A stretch of DNA of 64,000 bases from GCA-2720975 sp964469565 (GCA_964469565.1 CAYXZD010000001.1:496001-560000), one strand, 5' to 3'; shown: positions 15,922-25,173, counted from the first letter of the stretch. Notes: a model not told the origin generated them from the letters alone. Numbers and translations are program-made.

Positions 15922-17247
15922 ATGGCCCCCGCAGGACGCCCCAGTGACTCGGCACCGTCCCTGCTGAGACAGGAACGCCCAGTGGGCATCCCGGGTGGTT
16001 TGCTGGATCGAGCACCTGGAGATGCTGTAAACCTCTCTGAGGCTGCACAATTGTGCGAGCAGCCGCTGCGATGGGTTGCCGAGCGGATTCAGTCTGGAGG
16101 GCTCCGTTACGAGGTTCGTAGCCACGGAGATTCCAGCGAGTGGGTGGTCCGTGTCATCGACTTATGGGCACTGTTCACTGACCAGAACTCACACCTTGAA
16201 GACAGTTGCGAGTCCAGTAGTCCACACCACACATCCGATGGACCCGAGCGGTCACCGGTGAGTCCGGTGGACGGGGTGGTGTGCGACATCAATGAGTCCC
16301 GCCAGGGCCCCCTGTTCCAAGGGGACGCTCACCGGCGCAGGGGTCCTGCAAGGACACTACGGGGGGCCGGGCGAATGAGCCCTGACCTGCCCTATAGCCT
16401 TCAGTCCTTCCGGCCCTGGTGGTATCGGCCACTCCTCTGGGGGGGATCTTCCATGGCCATCTCACTGTTGGTTTTGGGGGTCACTGTGCTGAGAGATCGG
16501 AGCGCCTTGCGTAGAGACTTGGACCACGCACGGTCGGCCCAGGAACTCCACATGACCGAGTTCGCTCAGCGACTCTTGGAATTGGATCAGCAGCGGGAGC
16601 AAACTACTGAGGCGCTCGTCTTGGAGAGTTCTGCTGCGCGCCGTGATTTCGATACCGTCATGGCTCAAATGGAGCTATCCAATACCCAGGCCACCCTACT
16701 CTCCGATCAACTCAGCCAGAGCCGTGACTTGTTAGTCTCAGAGCGGGCTGCATGGACATCACTCTTGCTGGAGACCCTAGATTGGATGGATGAGTCCGAC
16801 GCACTTGTGGGGCGGCAATTGGCAGAAATTATTGATGAAGAACACGAGGAGCGGTTGAAACTTGATTCGTCTTGGCGAGCGCGATTTGCGGATCATGCTG
16901 TGAATCAAGACCGATTGGGCATCCAGATAATGCAACTCACCGAATTCCTGGAGGAGCAACGATCCCAAGGCGCAAATGTCCAATCCCTGCTGGAGATCAT
17001 GAATCAGCAATGGACTGTTTCCGCTACTTCCGCGAGTGAAACACGAGGGTTACTTGAGGCTGGACTGCGTGATTTGACTCTGAGGGTAGATGCATTGAAC
17101 GCGCAACTCGAGGCCTTACATCAGACCAGCCTAGAGCGAGCCATTGATCAGGGCTGGCTGGCCGGGTGGCTGCTGCCTGACGGGCCACACTCAAGGGAGT
17201 TGGTGGATCGGCGCGACAATTCCAGTGAGGAAAAGAGGCAACCCTAG
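15922..17247 (+). CDS. Membrane-tethered HTH protein with coiled-coil ectodomain
   Basis: 441 residues with an unusual order of parts. Residues 37-85 (NLSEAAQLCEQPLRWVAERI, then a short beta wing ending in DLWALF) look like an excisionase/MerR-type winged helix-turn-helix. A polar Ser/Pro-rich linker runs to about 165, one membrane segment lies at about 170-190, and 240 residues of heptad-rich coiled coil follow. A second protein in the window (22418-24484) has an alignable HTH and a downstream membrane segment. The topology predicts a cytoplasmic DNA-binding head and an extracytoplasmic sensor, as in ToxR-like regulators, although the HTH type differs. The next gene starts on the last base of its stop codon. 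Function is inferred from architecture only. Confidence 0.65.
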   Translation: MAPAGRPSDSAPSLLRQERPVGIPGGLLDRAPGDAVNLSEAAQLCEQPLRWVAERIQSGGLRYEVRSHGDSSEWVVRVIDLWALFTDQNSHLEDSCESSSPHHTSDGPERSPVSPVDGVVCDINESRQGPLFQGDAHRRRGPARTLRGAGRMSPDLPYSLQSFRPWWYRPLLWGGSSMAISLLVLGVTVLRDRSALRRDLDHARSAQELHMTEFAQRLLELDQQREQTTEALVLESSAARRDFDTVMAQMELSNTQATLLSDQLSQSRDLLVSERAAWTSLLLETLDWMDESDALVGRQLAEIIDEEHEERLKLDSSWRARFADHAVNQDRLGIQIMQLTEFLEEQRSQGANVQSLLEIMNQQWTVSATSASETRGLLEAGLRDLTLRVDALNAQLEALHQTSLERAIDQGWLAGWLLPDGPHSRELVDRRDNSSEEKRQP

Positions 17248-17645
17248 TGGCCTACGGATACCTTGCCGATGCGCTCGTGGGCCTGCACCTAGGCATCGTG
17301 CTTTATGTGGTTTTCGGCCTCCTAGCCGTACCTGTGGGCATTGTTCGAGGCTGGGACTGGATCACGTCACGGCGATTCCGGCTGTCCCATCTGGCCATGA
17401 TTGGGGTGGTGGCTCTACAGGGAGCGCTGGGGCAATTGTGCTTCCTCACACGCTGGGAGTACGACCTTAGGGTCGCTGCTGGTCAGGGCGCCCGAAGCGG
17501 AAGTTTCATGGGGCGACTCCTTCAAGACTTGCTTTTTTTTGAACCCGAGACCATCTCTCAAGCCGTGCTGAATCGCTACTACGTAGCCTTCGCTCTGCTG
17601 GCTCTGTTGTGCTTTTGGGTGACTCCGCCGAAGGCCAGAGCCTAA
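17247..17645 (+). CDS. DUF2784 family membrane protein
   Basis: 132 residues starting with GTG at 17247, whose first base is the last base of the preceding stop codon (TAGTG). GAGGAAAAGAGG upstream is a good ribosome binding site, so the two genes are translationally coupled. The DUF2784 pattern is clear: an N-terminal helix with LHLGIVLYVVFGLLAVP, central LGQLCFLTRWEYDLR, and a final helix near 110-128. Four membrane segments are expected. The family function is unknown. The stop overlaps the convergent VWA gene by four bases. Confidence 0.85.
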   Translation: MAYGYLADALVGLHLGIVLYVVFGLLAVPVGIVRGWDWITSRRFRLSHLAMIGVVALQGALGQLCFLTRWEYDLRVAAGQGARSGSFMGRLLQDLLFFEPETISQAVLNRYYVAFALLALLCFWVTPPKARA

Positions 17646-19522
17646 AGGAACTCGACGTAACTACCGCCGGTGCCCTCGGCAAGACCGCGCATGAATTGAG
17701 AACTCTCGCCTATGGCAATGCAGTGTATCCTCAACTTGCGGGTTTGGTTGAGGCGCATGACTTCGTCGTGGATTTTTGCAGTACTCGTTATCGCACCCGC
17801 ACTCGGCTCGCCGTCAGAGAGAAGGTAAAGCGTGTCTACTTGCGGGTCATCATAGACAGCCATCAGTGCATCGTAGATATTTGTTCCTCCGCCCGCACCT
17901 TGCCTTTGAACGTACTGGAGGGCCTCAGCTAGAATCTTGTCGTCCATGGCGAGCAACTCATCTTGCCAAGCGCCGACTCCAGACGAAAAGAACACTAGGT
18001 TGAAGAGGACCCCAGCCGGTAGTCCCTCGAGAGCTCGCTGAAGCTCTTTCTTGGCCACTGCAAGGCGAGTGGTGCGTTTCCCCTTTCCTGAGTGAGAGCG
18101 ATCATCATGCCAGGTGGCACCTGCTGCCATAGACCCTGAGATGTCGACGACAAAGGCCAACCGCTCGCTGACCACCCGCAGGCCATAAAAGGTAACTGCG
18201 GTGGACGAATCCTGTTTATGAGCAGCGCGTGCGACCTCGGCCTCAAGAGCGACCTCGTAAGGTGGAAGTTTGTAATCCTCCCCGCGGTCGGCCCACCAGT
18301 GGCTCCAGCGTGTGTGCCTTGTGCCGTGATCTTCCCCAGTCATAAGGCGCAAGATTCCGCAGATGTCGTGCCGCATTCGACCCGACTCGAATTGTAGTCG
18401 GCTGATCAACAAACCCACTGTTTGTGGCCTGCGCAAACTGGCCAGTTGCTCGATGGCTTCGATCCGAACTCGCCAGTCTGTATCCAATACGAGTCCTTCC
18501 AAGCACTCTATGGCGTCCTGTGTGCGCACTTGCAATAATCCCACTGCGGCACCCATTCGCTCTCCGGGGACGTTGGATCGAGCCATTCTGATCAGGCTCT
18601 TAGTCCATTGACGGTTACCGGAGTTCAGTTGGCTAAGAGCGACAACCGCTGCCCGCAGCTCCCCAGGATCGTCAGCGTCTAGATGCCGTTCGAGGGCAGG
18701 AATGTTTTCAGCTTTACCAGAGTTTCCAAGAATCTGAATGGCCTGGGTGCGCACAGGTGCAGCGTCCTCCAAGAGGGCGCGCAAGATGGCGCGATCTACG
18801 TGGGATCCTTGACGCTGTCCAACAAGGTCAAGGAGGAGCACCTTCCACCTCAGTGGTGTGTTCTTGGAACTCAAGTGCTTGCACAGCACCTTTGTACAGG
18901 CATCGCTAGAGCACCCTAACAGCGCCTTGCGAACCGTAGCCTCCTGAGTTGTGGAGCGAATATCAGCATGTTCAATGATCGTGCTCGCATCCTTGGCTTC
19001 GCCACGTTGCCCAAAGACAGGGATAAGGGGCGCAAAGACAATGCTTGCAACGTCTTCTTGCCGCGAGGCTTTCGAGCGGAATATGGACTCTAGCTCTCCA
19101 TGGGCGGGAGGACCAAACCGTGTGAGGGCCCGGGCAGCTGCTCGCTGATTCCCGGCGCGCTTGTGCTTTTGCGCGTGCAAATGGAGGAACTTGATGCTCT
19201 TAGACTCTAGGCTTTCCTTGCCCTTGTATTGGGTGAATGCAAGGTAGGCAGCCCCCAAGACATACTCGCTACGGAGGCTATTAATCGCACTGCATAGCCC
19301 CCTCAGGGAGGCTTCGGTGCCCAGTGCTGTGATGCGCCCAAACACTCGTCTGTCTACATCATCTTCCTGAGTCTTAACCGTCTCTAGAAGCTCCTGAAGA
19401 GTTTGTGCTTGGCCGGCACCCGAACGCCCCGCCCCGGCGCCTCGAGAACCCCCACCCTGGGCCCAGAGGGAGCCGTGAGCCGAGAGGACCAGCAGGAGAA
19501 CAACAAATATGCAGCGCTTCAT
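17642..19522 (-). CDS. Secreted HEAT-repeat protein with von Willebrand A domain
   Basis: 626 residues. A signal peptide (about 1-22, VVLLLVLSAHGSLWAQ) is followed by a Gly/Ala/Arg-rich stretch, then HEAT-type helical repeats from about 50 to 390 (for example AILRALLEDAAPVRTQAIQI). A VWA domain runs from about 430 to the end. The MIDAS metal site is complete: DISGSM, a Thr in GAGGGTNIYDAL, and LSDGEPSAG. VWA domains bind protein ligands through Mg2+; the combination with HEAT repeats suggests an extracytoplasmic scaffold or assembly factor. No MoxR-type ATPase is nearby, which sets it apart from the usual MoxR-VWA operons. Confidence 0.88.
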   Translation of the reverse strand: MKRCIFVVLLLVLSAHGSLWAQGGGSRGAGAGRSGAGQAQTLQELLETVKTQEDDVDRRVFGRITALGTEASLRGLCSAINSLRSEYVLGAAYLAFTQYKGKESLESKSIKFLHLHAQKHKRAGNQRAAARALTRFGPPAHGELESIFRSKASRQEDVASIVFAPLIPVFGQRGEAKDASTIIEHADIRSTTQEATVRKALLGCSSDACTKVLCKHLSSKNTPLRWKVLLLDLVGQRQGSHVDRAILRALLEDAAPVRTQAIQILGNSGKAENIPALERHLDADDPGELRAAVVALSQLNSGNRQWTKSLIRMARSNVPGERMGAAVGLLQVRTQDAIECLEGLVLDTDWRVRIEAIEQLASLRRPQTVGLLISRLQFESGRMRHDICGILRLMTGEDHGTRHTRWSHWWADRGEDYKLPPYEVALEAEVARAAHKQDSSTAVTFYGLRVVSERLAFVVDISGSMAAGATWHDDRSHSGKGKRTTRLAVAKKELQRALEGLPAGVLFNLVFFSSGVGAWQDELLAMDDKILAEALQYVQRQGAGGGTNIYDALMAVYDDPQVDTLYLLSDGEPSAGAITSTAKIHDEVMRLNQTRKLRIHCIAIGESSQFMRGLAEGTGGSYVEFL

Positions 19523-19563
19523 GATGGGGACCCATTCACTTGGGTGTAGTTACCCTACGCATC

Positions 19564-19603
19564 AGCCCAGATACGTACAACGATGGAAGTCCGTATCTGG
19601 GCT
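19564..19603 (-). terminator. 12-bp perfect hairpin between two minus-strand genes
   Basis: AGCCCAGATACG at 19564-19575 is the exact reverse complement of 19592-19603, with a 16-base loop. It lies downstream of the secreted-protein gene (19661-20686) and upstream of the VWA gene. No U-tract follows on the minus strand, so it may be a terminator of the non-canonical kind, an mRNA-stabilising end or an attenuator. Confidence 0.4.
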
Positions 19604-19660
19604 AACTAATTGGCTGGGTATGCATCAACGCCCCCAGCAGAGACCATTGGGAGGCTCTGA

Positions 19661-20686
19661 TTACGGGCAGAACGTAATGGTCAGTCCGTCGGTGGTATTC
19701 GACGTTCCTACATCGCGAGACCAGTACTGGAAGTGCTGAGTCTCACCAACGCTCCAGACGGTAGCCGACGGCAAGTTGTTCATGTCAGGCATGAAGGCCA
19801 CTGAACCTAGGTTACCCGAGTTCAGGATGTCCTTGCTGAATCGCACGATGGATCCGCTCAGGCAGAGGTTGCCAGAACTGCCTCCGAAATTGGGGACAAA
19901 GCCAGTGCCGGGTGCAAAGAGGAAATAACCAAACTGCTTGGCGGGCAATCCGCCGGCAATCAAGGTCAGCGAATTCGCCGAGAGGCTTGTGGATCCCGAA
20001 GCAGAGATGAATGCAGGTAAACCCGTGGAATTGGGATTGGCAGAGCAGTAATTGGTGATGCCCTGGCAGGTGTTGTCACCTTGGAGAGTGCCCGTGAGGG
20101 TAATGGAGGCAGACATACCGCTGGCTGCATCCGTGAAGCTAAAGGTGGAGCTCTGCGGTGAGGTCATAAACACGCCGCCTCCACTTGGGGTTACATTGCC
20201 ACTCATCGGTTGAGCTCCACCCGTTGTTCCAGTGAGGTCCGTGGTGGTTGTGCTTCCCACTAGGGGAGTCACTGTCAACATACCTGATAACACCGTGACT
20301 GTAACTTGCGTGGAGAATGAACCTCCGGCACCAATTGCAAAGGATGGCGTCGTGAACTCGAGGGTTAGATTGGCGATGTCGATCGTGGCAAGATCGGGAA
20401 GGAACGGCAGGCTGTTGGGGATGCGCCCTGAAATGTCAGGGGAGACCACTGCGACACCACCGGCCTTGAATTCCCCGTTGGTGATACCCGCATCCAATTC
20501 GAGAAGGAAATTCCCACTCAGCCCGAAGTTATTGCTTGGATTGCCGAGAAGGGGCCCCAACGAGGTTGTTCCGGTCCATACGTATTGGGATGCACCATTG
20601 TCGATGGTGAAGTCGAGGGGATTCTGTGCAGCAGCGGTAGCTCCCAACGCTAGCGCCGTGAAGAGTGTCAAAGAGTGGGGGATCAT
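19661..20686 (-). CDS. Secreted protein with a planctomycete-type C-terminal module
   Basis: 341 residues. A signal peptide (LTLFTALALGATAAAQ) is followed by a Thr/Ser/Gly-rich beta domain of about 190 residues. The C-terminal module starts near residue 218 with NYCSANPNSTGLPA, runs through ASGSTSLSANSLTLIAGGLP and GNLCLSGSIVRF, and ends in FQYWSRD...DGLTITFCP. From memory, many secreted proteins of marine planctomycetes end in this Cys-containing module with a final F-C-P. It may be a surface-attachment or sorting domain, but its function is not known to me. AGGA stands eight bases before the ATG. The first half resembles no catalytic family that I recognise. Confidence 0.75.
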   Translation of the reverse strand: MIPHSLTLFTALALGATAAAQNPLDFTIDNGASQYVWTGTTSLGPLLGNPSNNFGLSGNFLLELDAGITNGEFKAGGVAVVSPDISGRIPNSLPFLPDLATIDIANLTLEFTTPSFAIGAGGSFSTQVTVTVLSGMLTVTPLVGSTTTTDLTGTTGGAQPMSGNVTPSGGGVFMTSPQSSTFSFTDAASGMSASITLTGTLQGDNTCQGITNYCSANPNSTGLPAFISASGSTSLSANSLTLIAGGLPAKQFGYFLFAPGTGFVPNFGGSSGNLCLSGSIVRFSKDILNSGNLGSVAFMPDMNNLPSATVWSVGETQHFQYWSRDVGTSNTTDGLTITFCP

Positions 20687-20826
20687 TGCGTGTCCTGATT
20701 CGTATGGAAGGAGCGGATTAGCTACAGGAGGAGTTCAGGGGGGCTGGGTCGCAGCCAGAACACCTACGGCCATCAAAACCCTAGCACGGACCCCATGAGA
20801 GTGCCATTTTTATTACTCTGCGCCCA

Positions 20827-21564
20827 ATGAGAGTCCCAAGCATAGGCCTCGGCCACCCATTCCTCGCCTGCTTGTTGGGCAGCTGTTCCATCGTCCAACC
20901 CCTAGAGGATCGCGCCTGGGCCGCTCACAGCAAGGGGGAATTCGGCATTGTGGGGCGCTTTGGGGTCTTAGACGATTTTGCTGCGACAAGCAGCATGACA
21001 GCGGATACGAACTTTGGAGAGGTACAGTTTGACGTGGGAACTGACCTGACCGGGACCCTTGGTTTGCTGTTAGGAGGTGAGTTGTTTATTGCCGACAACG
21101 TGTCACTGCAGCTCGGGGTCGATTATCGACGGTTTAATCCTGAGCCCGTAGAGCCGTTTCAATTCGACACCATGTCTGTCACGGAGTACTACTTCTCGAG
21201 TCGATGGATGCTCCCTTACCCAGTTTTCGGCCAGGAACGATTGCGTCAGTTCCTTGAGGTCAAACTTGGATTGAGACCCGAAACAACGTTCGATTCCACC
21301 GTGGAGCTCATTCCTGGCTCCGCTCCAGCCGTCTACCAGTTTCGTGGATCACCCTCTTGGGGACTGGGCTTGGCGACGGGCCTAGCGTACCAGCTTCAAG
21401 ACAGACTAGTCGGTTACTTGCATGTGGTGTATGAGTGGCCGTTGACCGAATCGGAGGACGCCGTAGCGATGGATGTGCTGCCGGGCTTCCCGCCCATTGT
21501 CTTAGACTCCGAGCTGGACTCCCGTGGCGCCATGGCGCTCTTTGGAATCAGCTATTACTTTTAG
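20827..21564 (+). CDS. Outer-membrane beta-barrel protein, small
   Basis: 245 residues. The N-terminus has a signal sequence with a lipobox-like LLGSC. The rest alternates short hydrophobic and polar residues as in OMP strands (for example LGVDYRRF, YYFSSRWML, LGLATGLAYQL, GYLHVVYEW). It ends in SYYF, the aromatic C-terminal signature used by BAM substrates. This supports an outer membrane and a two-membrane envelope. I cannot assign a ligand. The 3' end overlaps the convergent PAP2 gene by 17 bp. Confidence 0.7.
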   Translation: MRVPSIGLGHPFLACLLGSCSIVQPLEDRAWAAHSKGEFGIVGRFGVLDDFAATSSMTADTNFGEVQFDVGTDLTGTLGLLLGGELFIADNVSLQLGVDYRRFNPEPVEPFQFDTMSVTEYYFSSRWMLPYPVFGQERLRQFLEVKLGLRPETTFDSTVELIPGSAPAVYQFRGSPSWGLGLATGLAYQLQDRLVGYLHVVYEWPLTESEDAVAMDVLPGFPPIVLDSELDSRGAMALFGISYYF

Positions 21565-22285
21565 GATTGACTTCTTGAGGTGCTGCGTGGGGACGGGCTA
21601 GCCAAAACCAGCTAGCCCACCCGAGCACTGCACCGGTCAGCACGTCAAACGCCAGGTGCTGTTTGGTGAGCACAACACTCACGGCCAGTGATGCCCAAAA
21701 GAACCACAGAAGCCGACGTGCCCAGACCTTCGTCCAGTGGTGGTTTAGGTACAGCGCCACTAGTAGAGTGTGTGAAATGTGAAGGCTGGGCCATGCGTTA
21801 AAGGGCGGGTCTGTGCGATAGAGCTGGGTATACAGCATCTTGACCATAGCCCCTTCGTGGACAAGGGCCTCCAGCATTTGCGCACGCAGATCGACTTTTG
21901 CGGGTAGCACGATAAAAACCGCAAATGACAGGACAGCGACGACTACCATGGCTTGGATGAGACCCAGGAGGGCGCGCGTTGATCGGGGACCTGGCGGGGT
22001 GCCCACTACCAGCCCTGGGTAGTACAGGAAGTGAGTGAAGTAAGGGCAGATGGCTAACGGAACAGCGGGGATGTAGAGGTCAATCGCCAAGGTGGGGTCC
22101 CAGGCCACCCGCCCCCAGGCTGACATTAGGTGGACCACGCAGTAGTAAGCGGGGGCCATGCACAAGCCGAATGGAGCGAACAGCGTCCAGCGCAAGCGCT
22201 GCTCTGACCAGCCTTGGCCCGCGGAAAGCAGGGGGTTCCAGCACTTCCAGAGTGGCACCAGGTCTGAGTCGCTTGCAGAAGTCAT
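21548..22285 (-). CDS. PAP2-superfamily membrane phosphatase or phosphotransferase
   Basis: 245 residues from the ATG at 22285 (an earlier start at 22348 is possible). About six membrane segments. The acid-phosphatase signature is present: FNAWPSLHISHTLL (PSLHxS, motif 2) and, about 50 residues later, LTKQHLAFDVLTGAVLG (motif 3, with catalytic His and Asp). Motif 1 (KxxxxxxRP) is not evident, as in the AUR1/inositol-phosphotransferase branch. The likely substrate is a lipid phosphate or phosphoinositol lipid at the membrane surface; this is family inference. It has no operon partners and overlaps the OMP gene tail to tail. Confidence 0.8.
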   Translation of the reverse strand: MTSASDSDLVPLWKCWNPLLSAGQGWSEQRLRWTLFAPFGLCMAPAYYCVVHLMSAWGRVAWDPTLAIDLYIPAVPLAICPYFTHFLYYPGLVVGTPPGPRSTRALLGLIQAMVVVAVLSFAVFIVLPAKVDLRAQMLEALVHEGAMVKMLYTQLYRTDPPFNAWPSLHISHTLLVALYLNHHWTKVWARRLLWFFWASLAVSVVLTKQHLAFDVLTGAVLGWASWFWLARPHAAPQEVNPKSNS

Positions 22286-22417
22286 GGACGGGTGATGGCA
22301 GCGGCACCCCGGGAGACTTGAACGCGATAAGGCTGCTGCCAGGGCCAATCCGCTGCCCGGCGGGTCAAAGCATACTAGGTGCTGGTATCAGTCGAGATCA
22401 AGCGGTACACAATAGGT

Positions 22418-24484
22418 ATGCAATCTTCCGGCTCGCACCCCCAAGAGGACTCGGATCGCGCCATCCGTGAGCAGAGTCCAGCCCCGTCGTCTGAAGGGCT
22501 TCCCCTGCACGAGACGCATCCGGCTGGAGCGTCGCCGAACCCGTCGAAAGCTAGGACAAGCCAAGGGCCCGTGCTCGGTCTATCTCAAGCCGCCGATTGG
22601 ATCGGGGTAAGCCACATGGTCCTGCGCGCGGCCCTTCGGAATGGCCGAGTGGGTTTGCTAGCGGGGATCCGCAGTGGGCGCTCCGTGAGGCTTGTCCGAG
22701 TCTCAGACCTTCTGGAGCTCTTCCCGACTGCCTCGCCAAAGACTCCAGCACCCGCCTGCCCCGACACCCAACTGTGCGAGTCCGATTGGTCTTCCGATCT
22801 TCGCCCTCTTGAGCCCCGAGAGCCCGGTGGTGCCAGCTCGTCAGCAACGAGTCCTCCGAGTCATGCGGTTTCGGTGGAGGGTACGCATGGCCTCATGGGG
22901 CGGGGGCCAACGGGCAAGCCGGTTACTGATTCGACAGAGAATCTTCGGCAGCAACTCGATCGCACGCGGGCGGATGTCATTGCCGCGCGAGAAAGCAATG
23001 AGCGGCTTCGCCAAGAGCTGTTGGATTCGGGCGAGGCCATTCGAGGGTGGATAGGTCAGGGTTCAGCAGGATCTCAAGGATTTGTATCCGCGCCAACGAT
23101 CTCCTCCTATGGCACGGACGCTTCAAGCACTGGGGGCAGTGACCGCCGGCGCGGGGATCACCGAACAGCCAGCGGATTCCGGGCAGCCCGCTTGGAGGAA
23201 CAGGTGCGTGAGTCTGACTCCGACGACTCGACCGTTTCACAGCCCGGCGCGAAGGCGGGTGGTGCAGAGCCGCTCCACGATGGGCCTCGAACCACCGGTG
23301 AAGTGTTCGAGGGTACGGCCTCCAGGGCACCATTGGGTGGAATGGCGCACCCGGTCGAGTCGGATACCCTCATGGGACCACCACAGGCCAAGCACGCATC
23401 CCATCCAAATCCATCGATTCTAGCGCACCGGGTGGGGCTGACTGTCGGTGTGCTCCTGATTGGAGGGGCCCTACTCAGCGGTAGCGGCATCGTGGGAGGG
23501 TTGGGCTGGGTGAAGAATGGCGGCGAGCCTAATTCGGATGCCCGGGTAGATCCGCCCGCAATGGGAAAAGGGTCACTTTCAGTCCCTGCGCTTGAGCAAG
23601 AACACCATAGCCCTCTCTTGATGGGGCCAGACAGTCTTGGACCAGACGATGAAGCCCGTATGCCCACCGATGAGCAACTCGCAGCCCTGTTTGGTGTTAT
23701 CGATTTGAACCCAGATTCGGGTGTTCAAACCGCCCCACTAGGCCGTGCTGAGCCTACTCCTACAGAAAACCCCATTCCTGACGAGCCGCCCCTGGCACAC
23801 CCCGAACAGGACCGAGCCGTTCTCCCCGAGTTGAACCAGGCCAACGTCGGCCCGCCCGGTGCACCTGTACTCCAGGAGGGTCCGACACCTGTCGCTAGGG
23901 TGATTCCGGGCAATTCAGTCTTGCCGATTCAAACCGAAGCTAACCATGAACACGGCGGTGTGCCTTGCATGTACTTCAGTCAAACTCAACTAGGCAGCGA
24001 TTTGCGACTCCTACTGGGCCCGTGCCAGGGGCGTTGGAGCCCCAGCCTGTCTGCTGTCCGGGCGACAAACCACAGTAGCGATCACCACACTTGCCGTCAC
24101 CATAGCTTCTTCCAGGAGGTCTTGGGTGGGGACCTAGACCGTGCGCGCGAACAGGCACTCGTCGCTGTACAAAGTGGCTTCCTCCCACCCATGCTGCGGA
24201 TGCGAATCGAGAGGTCTGCAGCGGCATTATTGAGGGCCGAGGTCCCCAATTGGATAGAGTCTGGTTTCGAGAGTGGGCAACTCGGGGAGGGCCATCGGAT
24301 TAGTGCCAGTGAGGGCGGGGAGGGCACTGCCAATAAGAAAGTGAGTCTTTGGACTGTGCATTCTTGGGTTCGCTACGTGGACTTTGCGGGTGTGGAAGTG
24401 CGCCGCGAGTTCCAGTTAGACCTGCACATGCGAGACGGACCCAGTGGAGATTCTCTCATCAAGCTTTCTTGGATCGGCGAATAA
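22418..24484 (+). CDS. Membrane-tethered HTH protein, long form
   Basis: 688 residues from the ATG at 22418. Residues about 54-102 contain LGLSQAADWIGVSHMVLRAA, then a basic wing (SGRSVRLVRV) and SDLLELF. This aligns with the head of the protein at 15922-17247 (L-S-x-A-A, then V-R-V-x-D-L-x-x-L-F). A long Ser/Pro/Gly/Asp-rich linker leads to one membrane segment near 338-362 (LTVGVLLIGGALLSGSGIVGG). A Pro/Glu-rich linker and a C-terminal domain of about 170 residues follow. That domain contains CMYFSQTQLGSDLRLLLGPC and many Trp, Arg and His; I do not recognise it. The layout suggests a transmembrane DNA-binding regulator. A GTG at 22379 is an alternative start. Confidence 0.65.
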   Translation: MQSSGSHPQEDSDRAIREQSPAPSSEGLPLHETHPAGASPNPSKARTSQGPVLGLSQAADWIGVSHMVLRAALRNGRVGLLAGIRSGRSVRLVRVSDLLELFPTASPKTPAPACPDTQLCESDWSSDLRPLEPREPGGASSSATSPPSHAVSVEGTHGLMGRGPTGKPVTDSTENLRQQLDRTRADVIAARESNERLRQELLDSGEAIRGWIGQGSAGSQGFVSAPTISSYGTDASSTGGSDRRRGDHRTASGFRAARLEEQVRESDSDDSTVSQPGAKAGGAEPLHDGPRTTGEVFEGTASRAPLGGMAHPVESDTLMGPPQAKHASHPNPSILAHRVGLTVGVLLIGGALLSGSGIVGGLGWVKNGGEPNSDARVDPPAMGKGSLSVPALEQEHHSPLLMGPDSLGPDDEARMPTDEQLAALFGVIDLNPDSGVQTAPLGRAEPTPTENPIPDEPPLAHPEQDRAVLPELNQANVGPPGAPVLQEGPTPVARVIPGNSVLPIQTEANHEHGGVPCMYFSQTQLGSDLRLLLGPCQGRWSPSLSAVRATNHSSDHHTCRHHSFFQEVLGGDLDRAREQALVAVQSGFLPPMLRMRIERSAAALLRAEVPNWIESGFESGQLGEGHRISASEGGEGTANKKVSLWTVHSWVRYVDFAGVEVRREFQLDLHMRDGPSGDSLIKLSWIGE

Positions 24485-24504
24485 GCCCAGCCTCCCCTTC
24501 GACG

Positions 24505-25140
24505 ATGTTTCTACGCAGTCCTGACTTTACCGATGGAGGCTCCATGCCCGCTACCTTGGCGTTCTGCCAAGCGGACCCTGGTTCTCGAGTTTCCTTCGCG
24601 CCCAACCAGAGTCCTCAACTTGAATGGGGAGACTTGCCACTTGGGACCCGGAGCTTGGCTCTGACATGCATCGACCGGGACGCACCCTGTAGCGGCGATG
24701 ATGTGAACCAAGAGGGGCGCTACGTTTCCAAGGATTTGGCTCGTGTAGATTTTGTTCACTGGCTCATCGTGGACATCCCAATTGACCTCTCAGGTCTTGC
24801 TAGAGGAGAGTGCGGCGCTGGTGTGACTCCTGGCGGCAAAGGCACCCCACCCGGACCTGAACAGTGCCGGCAGGGGGTCAACGACTATAGTGGGTGGTTT
24901 GCAGGGGACGCTCAAATGGGGGGGGTCTACTTGGGTTACGATGGGCCAGCACCCCCGTGGAATGATGAACGTATCCATTGTTATTGTTTTGAATTGCTGG
25001 CACTTGATGTCGAATCTATCGGCTTGACTGAGGGGTTTACACGTGCAGCTGCTGAGGATGCCTTTGCTGGGCATGTGATCGGTTCTGCCCAACTGACGGG
25101 CACCTACACACTCAATCCTGATCTAATCGGATCCCAATGA
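24505..25140 (+). CDS. Phosphatidylethanolamine-binding protein (PEBP/YbhB-like)
   Basis: 211 residues. The PEBP signature is present: FAPNQSPQLEWGDLPLGTRS, then TCIDRDAP (the D-x-D-A-P ligand loop), VHWLIVDIP, and the G-x-x-P-P stretch later (GYDGPAPPWNDERIHCYCFE, with P-x-x-x-x-x-H-x-Y). A C-terminal helix carries the AxAxGxA-type ending. YbhB-like bacterial PEBPs are cytosolic or periplasmic and their ligand is uncertain. No signal peptide is visible from this start. An upstream in-frame ATG at 24349 overlaps the preceding gene and lacks similarity, so it is rejected. The gene starts 20 bp after the HTH-membrane gene and is probably in its operon. Confidence 0.88.
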   Translation: MFLRSPDFTDGGSMPATLAFCQADPGSRVSFAPNQSPQLEWGDLPLGTRSLALTCIDRDAPCSGDDVNQEGRYVSKDLARVDFVHWLIVDIPIDLSGLARGECGAGVTPGGKGTPPGPEQCRQGVNDYSGWFAGDAQMGGVYLGYDGPAPPWNDERIHCYCFELLALDVESIGLTEGFTRAAAEDAFAGHVIGSAQLTGTYTLNPDLIGSQ

Positions 25141-25173
25141 GTCTCACCCGATCCAATCCCGTCCCCCCCAATC

